A stretch of 64,000 nucleotides of DNA, taken from the NCBI GenBank assembly GCA_964036045.1, contig OZ038395.1, positions 7,522,755 to 7,586,754 of the forward strand, given 5' to 3'. Of this stretch, positions 15,986 to 25,900 are shown in pieces. Source of the stretch: Eutreptiella sp. 'Long Island Sound 2002' (Eukaryota > Euglenozoa > Euglenophyceae > Eutreptiales > Eutreptiaceae). Made by a program: the position numbers and the translations under genes. Positions within the stretch are counted from its first letter, which is position 1; the number at the start of each line of letters is the position of its first letter. Under the pieces are notes generated by a model that had not been told where the DNA came from, did no database searches, and saw only the letters and a list, made by a program, of their open reading frames with translations.

Positions 15986-16185
15986 CACATGGGAATGGGA
16001 AATGGGAACTGCTGCGCTGGTGCACGCAAAGGGTGAGGACAATGCCCAGGGCCCCTCAAAATGAACATTTCGTAGGCAAACAAGAATAACTCAAATGTCC
16101 CTCAGCCCACAAACGTGACATCTTAGCCCCAAACTCCTTGTCTTATGTGGTTGCAGCAAAATTGATACCAAATTAAATCAGGTTC

Positions 16186-16240
16186 CGAATCAATATGGTC
16201 CCTACGCTCGCTGTAGCTTTGACAAGACCGTGATCTGATG
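16186..16240 (-). repeat. Dispersed about 50-bp repeat family, copy 6
   Basis: ATCAATATGGTCCCTACGCT then CGCTGTAGCTTTGACAAGAC lie about 260 bp from copy 5 in the same orientation. The two may be the ends of one decayed element or independent copies. Confidence 0.55.
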
Positions 16241-16297
16241 ATCGTGTCCACTTTCAAAATTGTTAGCAGGAGCCCGATTCTCACGATTCACCGCCGT

Positions 16298-16535
16298 TGT
16301 GCTGTCATGTGTTGTGCTGCGGTGTGTTGTGATGTGTGTCGTTGTGTTTCGTTGTGTTTCGTTGCGTTGTGTTGTGCTGTGTTGTGTTGTGTTGTGTTGT
16401 GTTGCGTTGTGTTGTGTTGTGCTGTGTTGTGTTGTGTTGTGTTGTGTTGTGTTGTGTTGTGTTGTGTTGTGTTGTGTTGTGTTGTGTTGTGTTGTGTTGT
16501 GTTGTGTTGTGTTGTGTTGTGTTGTGTTATGTTGT
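16298..16535 (+). repeat. (GTTGT)n pentanucleotide microsatellite
   Basis: Degenerate from about 16,298, then nearly pure GTTGT units from about 16,415 to 16,527. It gives Val/Leu/Cys-rich plus frames and Gln/His/Asn/Thr-rich minus frames that are artefacts. It does not match known telomere repeats, and it is internal. Confidence 0.9.
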
Positions 16536-16599
16536 TCTAATGCAACCCCCAGATCCCATCCCAATGGCGGTGCAGGTGCTACACAGAAGCACAGCTGCC

Positions 16600-17358
16600 T
16601 TGCCCTGCACCCATCCCACGGTGCATCGACACCCCTTTGCGCCTGCAGGTACTGCACTTCCTGAATGCAGCTCGCCCCTCGGGATTGCCGGCGAACTGGT
16701 ATGTCTCGCGTGCACGCGACGGGAATCCATTGCGTTGGCGCGCACACGTACGGACACACGCACACCTCGCGTCCACGTCGTAGTCGTTCGCTGTGTTGTA
16801 CTACAGCCACTGCCACCCTCCACGCTCCAGGGCCTTCCAGTCCGCGAACCGCTGGGCAGTCCGCGAGGGTTGCGTCCCCACGACCCCGCCAGCGCCGCGA
16901 AGCCGTCCGAGGGGCGTGGGAAGGTGCCCGGTTTGGCGTCGGAGATCCGGCTGCTCGAAGACGCGCATCTCGCGCGGCTGTCCAGTGTCCGATCGGAGCG
17001 GGCCCTCGACAGCGCCCGCAGTCTGCGGCTGTCGGAGGGGCTGCGTGCGCTGGAGAGCGCCGGCAGCGTGAGGCTGAGTGAGGAGCTGCGGCCACCGGAG
17101 GGCGCGGGACCGGGCGACGTTCGTGGTCGTGCCCCCGAAAGCGCCCGCAGCTTCCGCGCCGTTGACAGTGCGCCGGCCGCGCGTGCGCTGGACAGCGTCC
17201 GGAGTGCGATACAGCCCCCGTTGTGGGACCGGTGTGCCCCTGCCCGCCCCCGGGCCCCTTCGCAGTCGCGCTCGTTGTGCGTCAAGGCGATGGAGCATTT
17301 TCGCGATTCGGTGCGGACGGATATCCGCGACGAGGGAGGGGGCGGGGGCTGCTGGTGA
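16600..17358 (+). CDS. Possible coding region with 15-residue repeats, unknown product
   Basis: The plus frame is open from the microsatellite to TGA at 17,356-17,358. From about 16,930 onward codons are strongly G/C-ending and the peptide is an Arg/Leu/Ser/Glu amphipathic sequence. It includes two tandem 15-residue units, RALDSARSLRLSEGL and RALESAGSVRLSEEL (16,999-17,088). No start is evident and the upstream part merges into the microsatellite, so it could be an exon or a GC-rich chance frame. Overlapping long frames exist in other phases (17,078-18,229 plus; 16,527-17,438 minus). No family is recognised. Confidence 0.2.
   Translation: MPCTHPTVHRHPFAPAGTALPECSSPLGIAGELVCLACTRRESIALARTRTDTRTPRVHVVVVRCVVLQPLPPSTLQGLPVREPLGSPRGLRPHDPASAAKPSEGRGKVPGLASEIRLLEDAHLARLSSVRSERALDSARSLRLSEGLRALESAGSVRLSEELRPPEGAGPGDVRGRAPESARSFRAVDSAPAARALDSVRSAIQPPLWDRCAPARPRAPSQSRSLCVKAMEHFRDSVRTDIRDEGGGGGCW
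16999..17088 (+). repeat. Two imperfect 45-bp tandem units (GC-rich)
   Basis: 16,999-17,043 and 17,044-17,088 are related but diverged 45-bp units, unrelated in sequence to the satellite beyond 19,961. Confidence 0.5.
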
Positions 17359-18619
17359 ACTGTTGCAATCTCGATCCCGAGCCACGGCTGCGCTTGAGGG
17401 GGAGGGAGGCCGAAAGCGCGTTTCAAGAGCGGTTGCACGAGCGGTTACTGGCGGTTGGAGAGCGGTTGCAGTAGCCGTGCTGGCGGTTGCAAAGCGGTTG
17501 CAGAGCAACCGTTTCGCACTGGGGGGCAGGCAGAAGTGGTTGGGGTGGAGGTGGCGGTCAGCCCTGAAGGGGGAGGAGGGTGCAGTGAGGGTGCATGGGA
17601 TGCTTGTCAGTTGTGCGCGACATACTGTAAGTCAGGGTTGTGACCTGTCAACGCGCCGTAAAGCCCTCCAGTGCACCATCACAGTGAAAGGTGCCTATGG
17701 CCATGTCACTGAAGAGCGTTTTGCCCTGACTGTTGTTGCGCTGCGGCCTTGTGCCTTGAGGGGTAACGGTTGGTATTCAACATCCGCAGTGGGGGGCGAA
17801 GGGGGCACCCGCGACCGACGAGGCGTGGGTCATCATGGTGCGGCTCGGCAGGGGAGGTCCGTGACCGGCCGGGCTTTGCACGGGGCAGCGCAGTGCCTGC
17901 CAACGTGCGGCCGAACAGCCGCTGTCGGGGACGCTGGCGGTTCGGTCGGCGGGCGCTGGAGCACGAGCCGCGGAGGCCGCGGAGGACACCGCCACGTGAC
18001 GCGTGGACAGCGCGCGCGACACGTGGACGGGGCTGCGCTTCTGCGCAGCAGCCCAACGAAAGACGCGGCCTCCGCGGGCCGTGTCGGGGCGGTATTCCGA
18101 ATGAAAGGTGCGGCGGGGGCCAGCGCGTGGGGCTGCATCGCACGCCAAGCGGCGTCCAGTAATGCGGGGGGGCGCCCTGCACAGCACGTCACAGTGGCTC
18201 AGTATGCCCTGACCAAAGGCTTCATGTGACGCACTCGCTATTTTGGGGGAACAGGGACGGGGGTACTCCGCCCCCCACCCCTCCCTACCGCCCCATCGCT
18301 CGCCGCATATGTTTGGGGGGGGGGCAGGGCCACTGGAGGGGGGCACGCAGGGGGGGGTCCCCCCAGCGGGAGGGGGCACCTCTTTTCCCTTCGATGTGTG
18401 AGCTCAATAGTTATTTGACAAACAGGACCGGTGGGTACTGCACAGCGGTGGTCAGCGACGTGCCGCTGCATGGCCACGGCGTGTGCACATGTCGGTGGCC
18501 TGCCCGCTGGCATCTTCGCGTCCCATTCTTTGTGACCGAGAGGTACCGATGGTCTTGTAGGTCTTCTGTCTCAGACACTGAGTCTGAAGATCCGGAACAA
18601 TCTCGACTGAATGAGCCCT
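17359..18619. other. GC-rich sequence without a supported gene; GCGGTTG cluster at 17,429-17,513
   Basis: Seven-base GCGGTTG/GCGGTTA words recur at 17,429-17,513, and the same word is prominent in the repeat at 18,620-18,850. The 383-codon plus frame 17,078-18,229 starts at GTG and has an Arg/Ala/Gly composition typical of GC-rich noise. Short G/C runs (18,312-18,366) could fold. Confidence 0.45.
17677..17749 (+). repeat. Diverged direct repeat, copy 1 (pair with 18,888-18,961)
   Basis: The words ATCACAG, GAAAGG, TGTCACTGAAGAGC, CTGACTGTTGT and GCGGCCT occur in the same order and spacing as in 18,888-18,961. Identity is roughly four in five bases by eye. Confidence 0.6.
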
Positions 18620-18850
18620 CATGCCCAGGGATGCATTGGAAGGGGGGTGAAGCCCCCCCCCCCCCCCCCGCCCCTTCGAGGGCGCCCAGTCTATGCCCAG
18701 CTCCTGTCTCCCTGACGCCAAGTTCCAGTTTCAATGGCATGTGTAACCGACAGTAACCGCCCCCAACCGCTTGGGCAACCTCCTCCAACCGCCTGTCTAC
18801 CCGCCTTAGGGGCCGCCTCCGAGGTCCCTTCCCTTCTAATGCATCCCTGC
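18620..18850 (-). repeat. Dispersed repeat, copy B (inverted partner of 970-1,120)
   Basis: On minus it reads GGATGCATTAGAAGGG, then a GCGGTTG-rich insert, then TTGGGGGCGGTTACTGTCGG and the rest of copy A order, ending in a 17-base C-run (plus 18,653-18,669). It lies about 17.7 kb from copy A. Confidence 0.6.
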
Positions 18851-18887
18851 TCATGCCTCTCCGTAATTGATCCAGGGCACTTCATCT

Positions 18888-18961
18888 ATCACAGCGAAAG
18901 GCGCCCGTGGCATTGTCACTGAAGAGCCTTTTCGGTTCTGACTGTTGTGGCTCTGCAGCCT
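18888..18961 (+). repeat. Diverged direct repeat, copy 2
   Basis: Partner of 17,677-17,749. It directly follows the repeat at 18,620-18,850, so the two may belong to one composite element. Confidence 0.6.
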
Positions 18962-19465
18962 CGCTCGACCTCCGCATCCGACGGCGGGGGTTGCGCTTTC
19001 TGGCCGGGCCGGGCGGGTCGCGTCCGGCGGGCCTCTGCTGCCGGGCGCGGCCCCTCGCCGCAGCGGGGCCCGGACGCGTCGTTCACACGCGGGTGCCCCC
19101 CCCCCCCCCCCCGCCCCGTCCCCCACGACCCCGGGATCCCGCCTCACTTCAGGACACTTCTGTTGGGGGTCTGCAAGTCCGTCAAGCCTCTGCGGTATCA
19201 TTTGGTGGAGGTGAAGGTCGCGTTCAAAGAGTGGAATGAAGTCGCCGGCGTGTACGTCACACAGATCGCGAAGTATGAGGGGCTGTGGGTGAATCGGGGG
19301 ACCAGTCCGCTTTGCATTGGGAGAAGTGGGTGGGTTCGTCCCAACTGCTGTAGTCTGCCCCCAGCCGCCCTCCAACCGCTTGGCAACTGCCAGGGCTACC
19401 CCGCCCGCCCCGCCCCATGCACCCGCTTTCCCACCGCTAGTAACCGCTGCGGCAACATGCCCTGA
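18947..19465 (+). CDS. Possible coding fragment, unknown product
   Basis: An open plus frame whose core, about 19,151-19,340, looks exon-like. Codons are almost all G/C-ending and the peptide is balanced (around KPLRYHLVEVKVAFKEWNEV and VTQIAKYEGLWVNRG). The 5' part crosses a 17-base C-run (19,096-19,112) read as prolines, which is unlikely to be coding. The minus strand over the same core is open within a 344-codon frame (19,885-18,851). No family is recognised and no start codon is convincing; it could be one exon of a spliced gene or a gene relic. Confidence 0.2.
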   Translation: MALQPRSTSASDGGGCAFWPGRAGRVRRASAAGRGPSPQRGPDASFTRGCPPPPPRPVPHDPGIPPHFRTLLLGVCKSVKPLRYHLVEVKVAFKEWNEVAGVYVTQIAKYEGLWVNRGTSPLCIGRSGWVRPNCCSLPPAALQPLGNCQGYPARPAPCTRFPTASNRCGNMP

Positions 19466-19855
19466 AGTCCTCCGGCTCTGACACTGACCCAAACCGCGCC
19501 GGGTCCGCAGCTTTGGGACGGGGCGGCTGCCTTTGGGGGGAGGGTAGGGGGCTTGCCGTCGCAAACCGTAATGGTCCGTGAAGGACAGGCGGGGCCGGTG
19601 GCGCCGCCATTCCCGCAGAAGCACGCGAACGGGCGGCAGCGCCGTCGCGCGTGCCCAGGGGACGGTCCACCGGGGCGGCAGGGCTGTGGAGGAGACCGGC
19701 ATTGCAGTCAGGTTGGGTATTGCACACGGGATGGGCTGACTTGGCGTTGCAATGGACCCGGAATGAGCGTGGACCAATTCCTGAAGTGCTGTGCACGCAC
19801 CAACGGGCACCCGGTGGAACAACGTGTTGTGTGGAAGGAAGAATAGCAAGCGGAT

Positions 19856-19960
19856 TCGACCAAGTCGGCATTTGAGGGCTTGCATACGCCGGGGACCAGC
19901 TTGGGATTCGCAAATCCAATTTCCACATGGGTAATGTGATCAGCTTGGGAAATCCAACAA
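19856..19960 (+). repeat. Decayed edge units of the 45-bp satellite
   Basis: Weak but ordered matches to the satellite unit appear before the good array: GACCAAGTCGGCATTTGAGG with GCTTG near 19,858-19,882, GGGGACCAGCTTGGGATTCG at 19,891-19,910, and AATGTGATCAGCTTGGGAAA with AACAAGAGTGGACC at 19,932-19,968. Divergent terminal units are typical of satellite edges, where exchange rarely homogenises. Confidence 0.6.
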
Positions 19961-22900
19961 GAGTGGACCAAATCAGCGTTGTGATGGGCTTGGGATTGGC
20001 ATCAACGGTGCACCAAATCAGCGTTGTGGTGGGCTTGGGATTGGCATCAACAGTGGACCAAATCAGCGTTGTGATGGGCTTGGGATTGGCATCACCAAAT
20101 CAGCGTTGTGATGGGCTTGGGATTGGCATCAACAGTGGACCAAATCAGCGTTGTGATGGGCTTGGGATTGGCATCAACAGTGGACCACATCCACGTTGTG
20201 ATGGGCTTGGGATTGGCATCAACAGTGGACCAAATCAGCGTTGTGATGGGCTTGGGATTAGCATCAACAGTGGACCAAATCAACGTTGTGATGGGCTTGG
20301 GATTGGCATCAACAGTGGACCAAATCAGCGTTGTGATGGGCTTGGGATTGGCATCAACAGTGGACCACATCCGCGTTGTGATGGGCTTGGGATTGGCATC
20401 AACAGTGGACCCGCGTTGTGATGGGCTTGGGATTGGCATCAACAATGGACCAAATCAGCGTTGTGATGGGCTTGGGATTGGCATCAACAGTGGACCAAAT
20501 CAGCGTTGTGATGGGCTTGGGATTGGCATCAACAGTGGACCACATCCGCGTTGTGATGGGCTTGGGATTGGCATCAACAGTGGACCACACCGCGTTGTGA
20601 TGGGCTTGGGATTGGCATCAACAGTGGACCAAATCAGCGTTGTGATGGGCTTGGGATTGGCATCAACAGTGGACCAAATCCGCGTAGTGATGGGCTTGGG
20701 ATTGGCATCAACAGTGGACCAAATCTGCGTTGTGATGGGCTTGGGATTGGCATCAACAGTGGACCAAATCAGCGTTGTGATGGGCTTGGGATTGGCATCA
20801 ACAGTGGACCAAATCAGCGTTGTGATGGGCTTGGGATTGGCATCAACAGTGGACCACATCCGCGTTGTGATGGGCTTGGGATTGGCATCAACAGTGGACC
20901 AAATCAGCGTTGTGATGGGCTTGGGATTGGCATCAACAGTGGACCAAATCCGCGTAGTGATGGGCTTGGGATTGGCATCAACAGTGGACCAAATCTGCGT
21001 TGTGATGGGCTTGGGATTGGCATCAACAGTGGACCAAATCAGCGTTGTGATGGGCTTGGGATTGGCATCAACAGTGGACCAAATCAGCGTTGTGATGGGC
21101 TTGGGATTGGCATCAACAGTGGACCAAATCAGCGTTGTGATGGGCTTGGGATTGGCATCAACAGTGGACCAAATCAGCGTTGTGATGGGCTTGGGATTGG
21201 CATCAACAGTGGACCAAATCCGCGTAGTGATTGGCTTGGGATTGGCATCAACAGTGGGCCAAATCCGCGTTGTGATGGGCTTGGGATTGGCATCAACAGT
21301 GGACCAAATCAGCGTTGTGATGGGCTTGGGATTGGCATCAACAGTGGACCAAATCCGCGCTGTGATGGTCTTGGGATTGGCATCAACAGTGGACCAAATC
21401 AGCGTTGTGATGGGCTTGGGATTGGCATCAACAGTGGACCAAATCAGCGTTGTGATGGACTTGGGATTGGCATCAACAGTGGACCAAATCAGCGGTGTGA
21501 TGGGCTTGGGATTGGCATCAACAGTGGACCAAATCAGCGTTGTGATGGGCTTGGCATTGGCATCAACAGTGGACCAAATCAGCGTTGTGGTGGGCTTGGG
21601 ATTGGCATTCACAGTGGACCAAATCAGCGTTGTGATGGGCTTGGGATTGGCATCAACAGTGGACCAAATCAGCGTTGTGATGGGCTTGGGATTGGCATCA
21701 ACAGTGGACCAAATCTGCGTTGTGATGGGCTTGGGATTGGCATCAACAGTGGACCAAATCAGCGTTGTGATGGGCTTGGGATTGGCATCAACAGTGGACC
21801 AAATCAGCGTTGTGATGGGCTTGGGATTGGCATCAACAGTGGACCAAATCCGCGTAGTGATTGGCTTGGGATTGGCATCAACAGTGGGCCAAATCCGCGT
21901 TGTGATGGGCTTGGGATTGGCATCAACAGTGGACCAAATCAGCGTTGTGATGGGCTTGGGATTGGCATCAACAGTGGACCAAATCAGCGTTGTGATGGGC
22001 TTGGGATTGGCATCAACAGTGGACCACATCCGCGTTGTGATGGGCTTGGGATTGGCATCAACAGTGGACCAAATCAGCGTTGTGATGGGCTTGGGATTGG
22101 CATCAACAGTGGACCAAATCTGCGTTGTGATGGGCTTGGGATTGGCATCAACAGTGGACCAAATCAGCGTTGTGATGGGCTTGGGATTGGCATCAACAGT
22201 GGACCAAATCAGCGTTGTGATGGGCTTGGGATTGGCATCAACAGTGGACCAAATCCGCGTAGTGATTGGCTTGGGATTGGCATCAACAGTGGGCCAAATC
22301 CGCGTTGTGATGGGCTTGGGATTGGCATCAACAGTGGACCAAATCTGCGTTGTAATGGGCTTGGGATTGGCATCAACAGTGGACCAAATCCGCGTTGTGA
22401 TGGTCTTGGGATTGGCATCAACAGTGGACCAAATCAGCGTTGTGATGGGCTTGGGATTGGCATCAACAGTGGACCAAATCAGCGTTGTGATGGGCTTGGG
22501 ATTGGCATCAACAGTGGACCAAATCAGCGGTGTGATGGGCTTGGGATTGGCATCAACAGTGGACCAAATCAGCGTTGTGATGGGCTTGGCATTGGCATCA
22601 ACAGTGGACCAAATCAGCGTTGTGGTGGGCTTGGGATTGGCATCAACAGTGGACCAAATCAGCGTTGTGATGGGCTTGGGATTGGCATCAACAGTGGACC
22701 AAATCAGCGTTGTGATGGGCTTGGGATTGGCATCAACAGTGGACCAAATCAGCGTTGTGATGGGCTTGGAATTGGCATCAACAGTGGACCAAATCAGCGT
22801 TGTGATGGGCTTGGGATTGGCATCAACAAATCAGCGTTGTGATGGGCTTGGGATTGGCATCAACAGTGGACCAAATCAGCGTTGCGATGGGCTAGGGATT

Positions 22901-25900
22901 GGCATCAACAGTGGACCAAATCAGCGTTGTGGTGGGCTTGGGATTGGCATCAACAGTGGACCAAATCAGCATTGTGGTGGGCTTGGGATTGGCATCAACA
23001 GTGGACCAAATCAGCGTTGTGATGGGCTTGGAATTGGCATCAACAGTGGACCAAATCAGCGTTGTGATGGGCTTGGGATTGGCATCAACAAAACAGCGTT
23101 GTGATGGGCTTGGGATTGGCATCAACAGTGGACCAAATCAGCGTTGTGATGGGCTTGGAATTGGCATCAACAGTGGACCAAATCAGCGTTGTGATGGGCT
23201 TGGAATTGGCATCAACAGTGGACCAAATCAGCGTTGTGATGGGCTTGGGATTGGCATCAACAAATCAGCGTTGTGATGGGCTTGGGATTGGCATCAACAG
23301 TGGACCAAATCAGCGTTGCGATGGGCTAGGGATTGGCATCAACAGTGGACCAAATCAGCGTTGTGATGGGCTTGGGATTGGCATCAACAGTGGACCAAAT
23401 CAGCGTTGTGATGGGCTTGGGATTGGCATCAACAGTGGAGCAAATCAGCGTTGTGATGGGCTTGGAATTGGCATCAACAGTGGACCAAATCAGCGTTGTG
23501 ATGGGCTTGGGATTGGCATCAACAAATCAGCGTTGTGATGGGCTTGGGATTGGCATCAACAGTGGACCAAATCAGCGTTGTGGTGGGCTTGGGATTGGCA
23601 TCAACAGTGGACCAAATCAGCGTTGTGGTGGGCTTGGGATTGGCATCAACAGTGGACCAAATGTCCGTTGTGGTGGGCTTGGGATTGGCATCAACAGTGG
23701 ACCAAATCAGCGTTGTGATGGGCTTGGGATTGGCATCAACAGTGGACCAAATCTGCGTTGTGATGGGCTTGGGATTGGCATCAACAGTGGACCAAATTAG
23801 CGTTGCGATGGGCTTGGGATTGGCATCAACAGTGGACCAAATCAGCGTTGTGATTGGCTTGGGATTGGCATCAACAGTGGATCAAATCAGCGTTGTGATG
23901 GGCTTGGGATTGGCATCAACAAATCAGCGTTGTGATGGGCTTGGGATTGGCATCAACAGTGGACCAAATCAGCGTTGTGATGGGCTTGGGATTGGCATCA
24001 ACAGTGGACCAAATCAGCGTTGTGGTGGGCTTGGGATTGGCATCAACAGTGGACCAAATCAGCGGTGTGATGGGCTTGGGATTGGCATCAACAGTGGACC
24101 AAATCAGCGTTGTGATGGGCTTGGCATTGGCATCAACAGTGGACCAAATCAGCGTTGTGGTGGGCTTGGGATTGGCATCAACAGTGGACCAAATCAGCGT
24201 TGTGATGGGCTTGGGATTGGCATCAACAGTGGACCAAATCAGCGTTGTGATGGGCTTGGGATTGGCATCAACAGTGGACCAAATCAGCGTTGTGATGGGC
24301 TTGGGATTGGCATCAACAAATCAGCGTTGTGATGGGCTTGGGATTGGCATCAACAGTGGACCAAATCAGCGTTGCGATGGGCTAGGGATTGGCATCAACA
24401 GTGGACCAAATCAGCGTTGTGGTGGGCTTGGGATTGGCATCAACAGTGGACCAAATCAGCGTTGTGATGGGCTTGGGATTGGCATCAACAGTGGACCAAA
24501 TCAGCGTTGTGGTGGGCTTGGGATTGGCATCAACAGTGGACCAAATCTCCGTTGTGGTGGGCTTGGGATTGGCATCAACAGTGGACCAAATCAGCGTTGT
24601 GATGGGCTTGGGATTGGCATCAACAGTGGACCAAATCTGCGTTGTGATGGGCTTGGGATTGGCATCAACAGTGGACCAAATTAGCGTTGCGATGGGCTTG
24701 GGATTGGCATCAACAGTGGACCAAATCAGCGTTGTGATGGGCTTGGGATTGGCATCAACAGTGGATCAAATCAGCGTTGTGATGGGCTTGGGATTGGCAT
24801 CAACAAATCAGCGTTGTGATGGGCTTGGGATTGGCATCAACAGTGGACCAAATCAGCGTTGTGATGGGCTTGGGATTGGCATCAACAGTGGACCAAATCA
24901 GCGTTGTGGTGGGCTTGGGATTGGCATCAACAGTGGACCAAATCAGCGTTGTGATGGGCTTGGGATTGGCATCAACAGTGGACCAAATCAGCGTTGTGGT
25001 GGGCTTGGGATTGGCATCAACGGTGGACCAAATCAGCGTTGTGATGGGCTTGGGATTGGCATCAACAGTGGACCAAATCAGCGTTGTGATGGGCTTGGGA
25101 TTGGCATCACCAAATCAGCGTTGTGATGGGCTTGGGATTGGCATCAACAGTGGACCAAATCAGCGTTGTGGTGGGCTTGGGATTGGCATCAACAGTGGAC
25201 CAAATCAGCGTTGTGATGGGCTTGGGATTGGCATCAACAGTGGACCAAATCAGCATTGTGGTGGGCTTGGGATTGGCATCAGCAGTGGGCCAAATCCGCG
25301 TTGTGATGGGCTTGGGATTGGCATCAACAGTGGACCAAATCAGCGTTGTGGTGGGCTTGTGATTGGCATCAACAGTGGACCAAATCAGCGTTGCGGTGGG
25401 CTTGGGATTGGCATCAACAGTGGACCAAATCAGCGTTGTGATGGGCTTGGGATTGGCATCAACAGTGGACCAAATCTGCGTTGTGATGGGCTTGGGATTG
25501 GCATCAACAGTGGACCAAATCAGCGTTGTGATGGGCTTGGGATTGGCATCAACAGTGGACCAAATCAGCGTTGTGGTGGGCTTGGGATTGGCATCAACAG
25601 TGGACCAAATCAGCGTTGTGATGGGCTTGGGAATGGCATCAACAGTGGACCAAATCAGCGTTGTGGTGGGCTTGGGATTGGCATCAACAGTGGACCAAAT
25701 CGGCGTTGTGATGGGCTTGGGATTGGCATCAACAGTGGACCAAATCAGCGTTGTGGTGGGCTTGGGATTGGCATCAACAGTGGACCAAATCTGCGTTGTG
25801 ATGGGCTTGGGATTGGCATCAACAGTGGACCAAATCAGCGTTGTGGTGGGCTTGGGATTGGCATCAACAGTGGACCAAATCGGCGTTGTGATGGGCTTGG

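Noticed and set aside
16298-16535. Interstitial telomere repeat
   Set aside because: GTTGT does not match known telomere units and shows no association with the array edge.
16202-17095. 297-codon minus-strand ORF with a Gln/His/Asn/Thr repeat
   Set aside because: Half of it is the (GTTGT)n microsatellite read in frame; nothing supports translation.
17078-18229. 383-codon plus-strand ORF as a gene
   Set aside because: It starts at GTG, has an Arg/Ala/Gly-rich composition expected of GC-rich non-coding DNA, and crosses the GCGGTTG cluster and a dispersed repeat.
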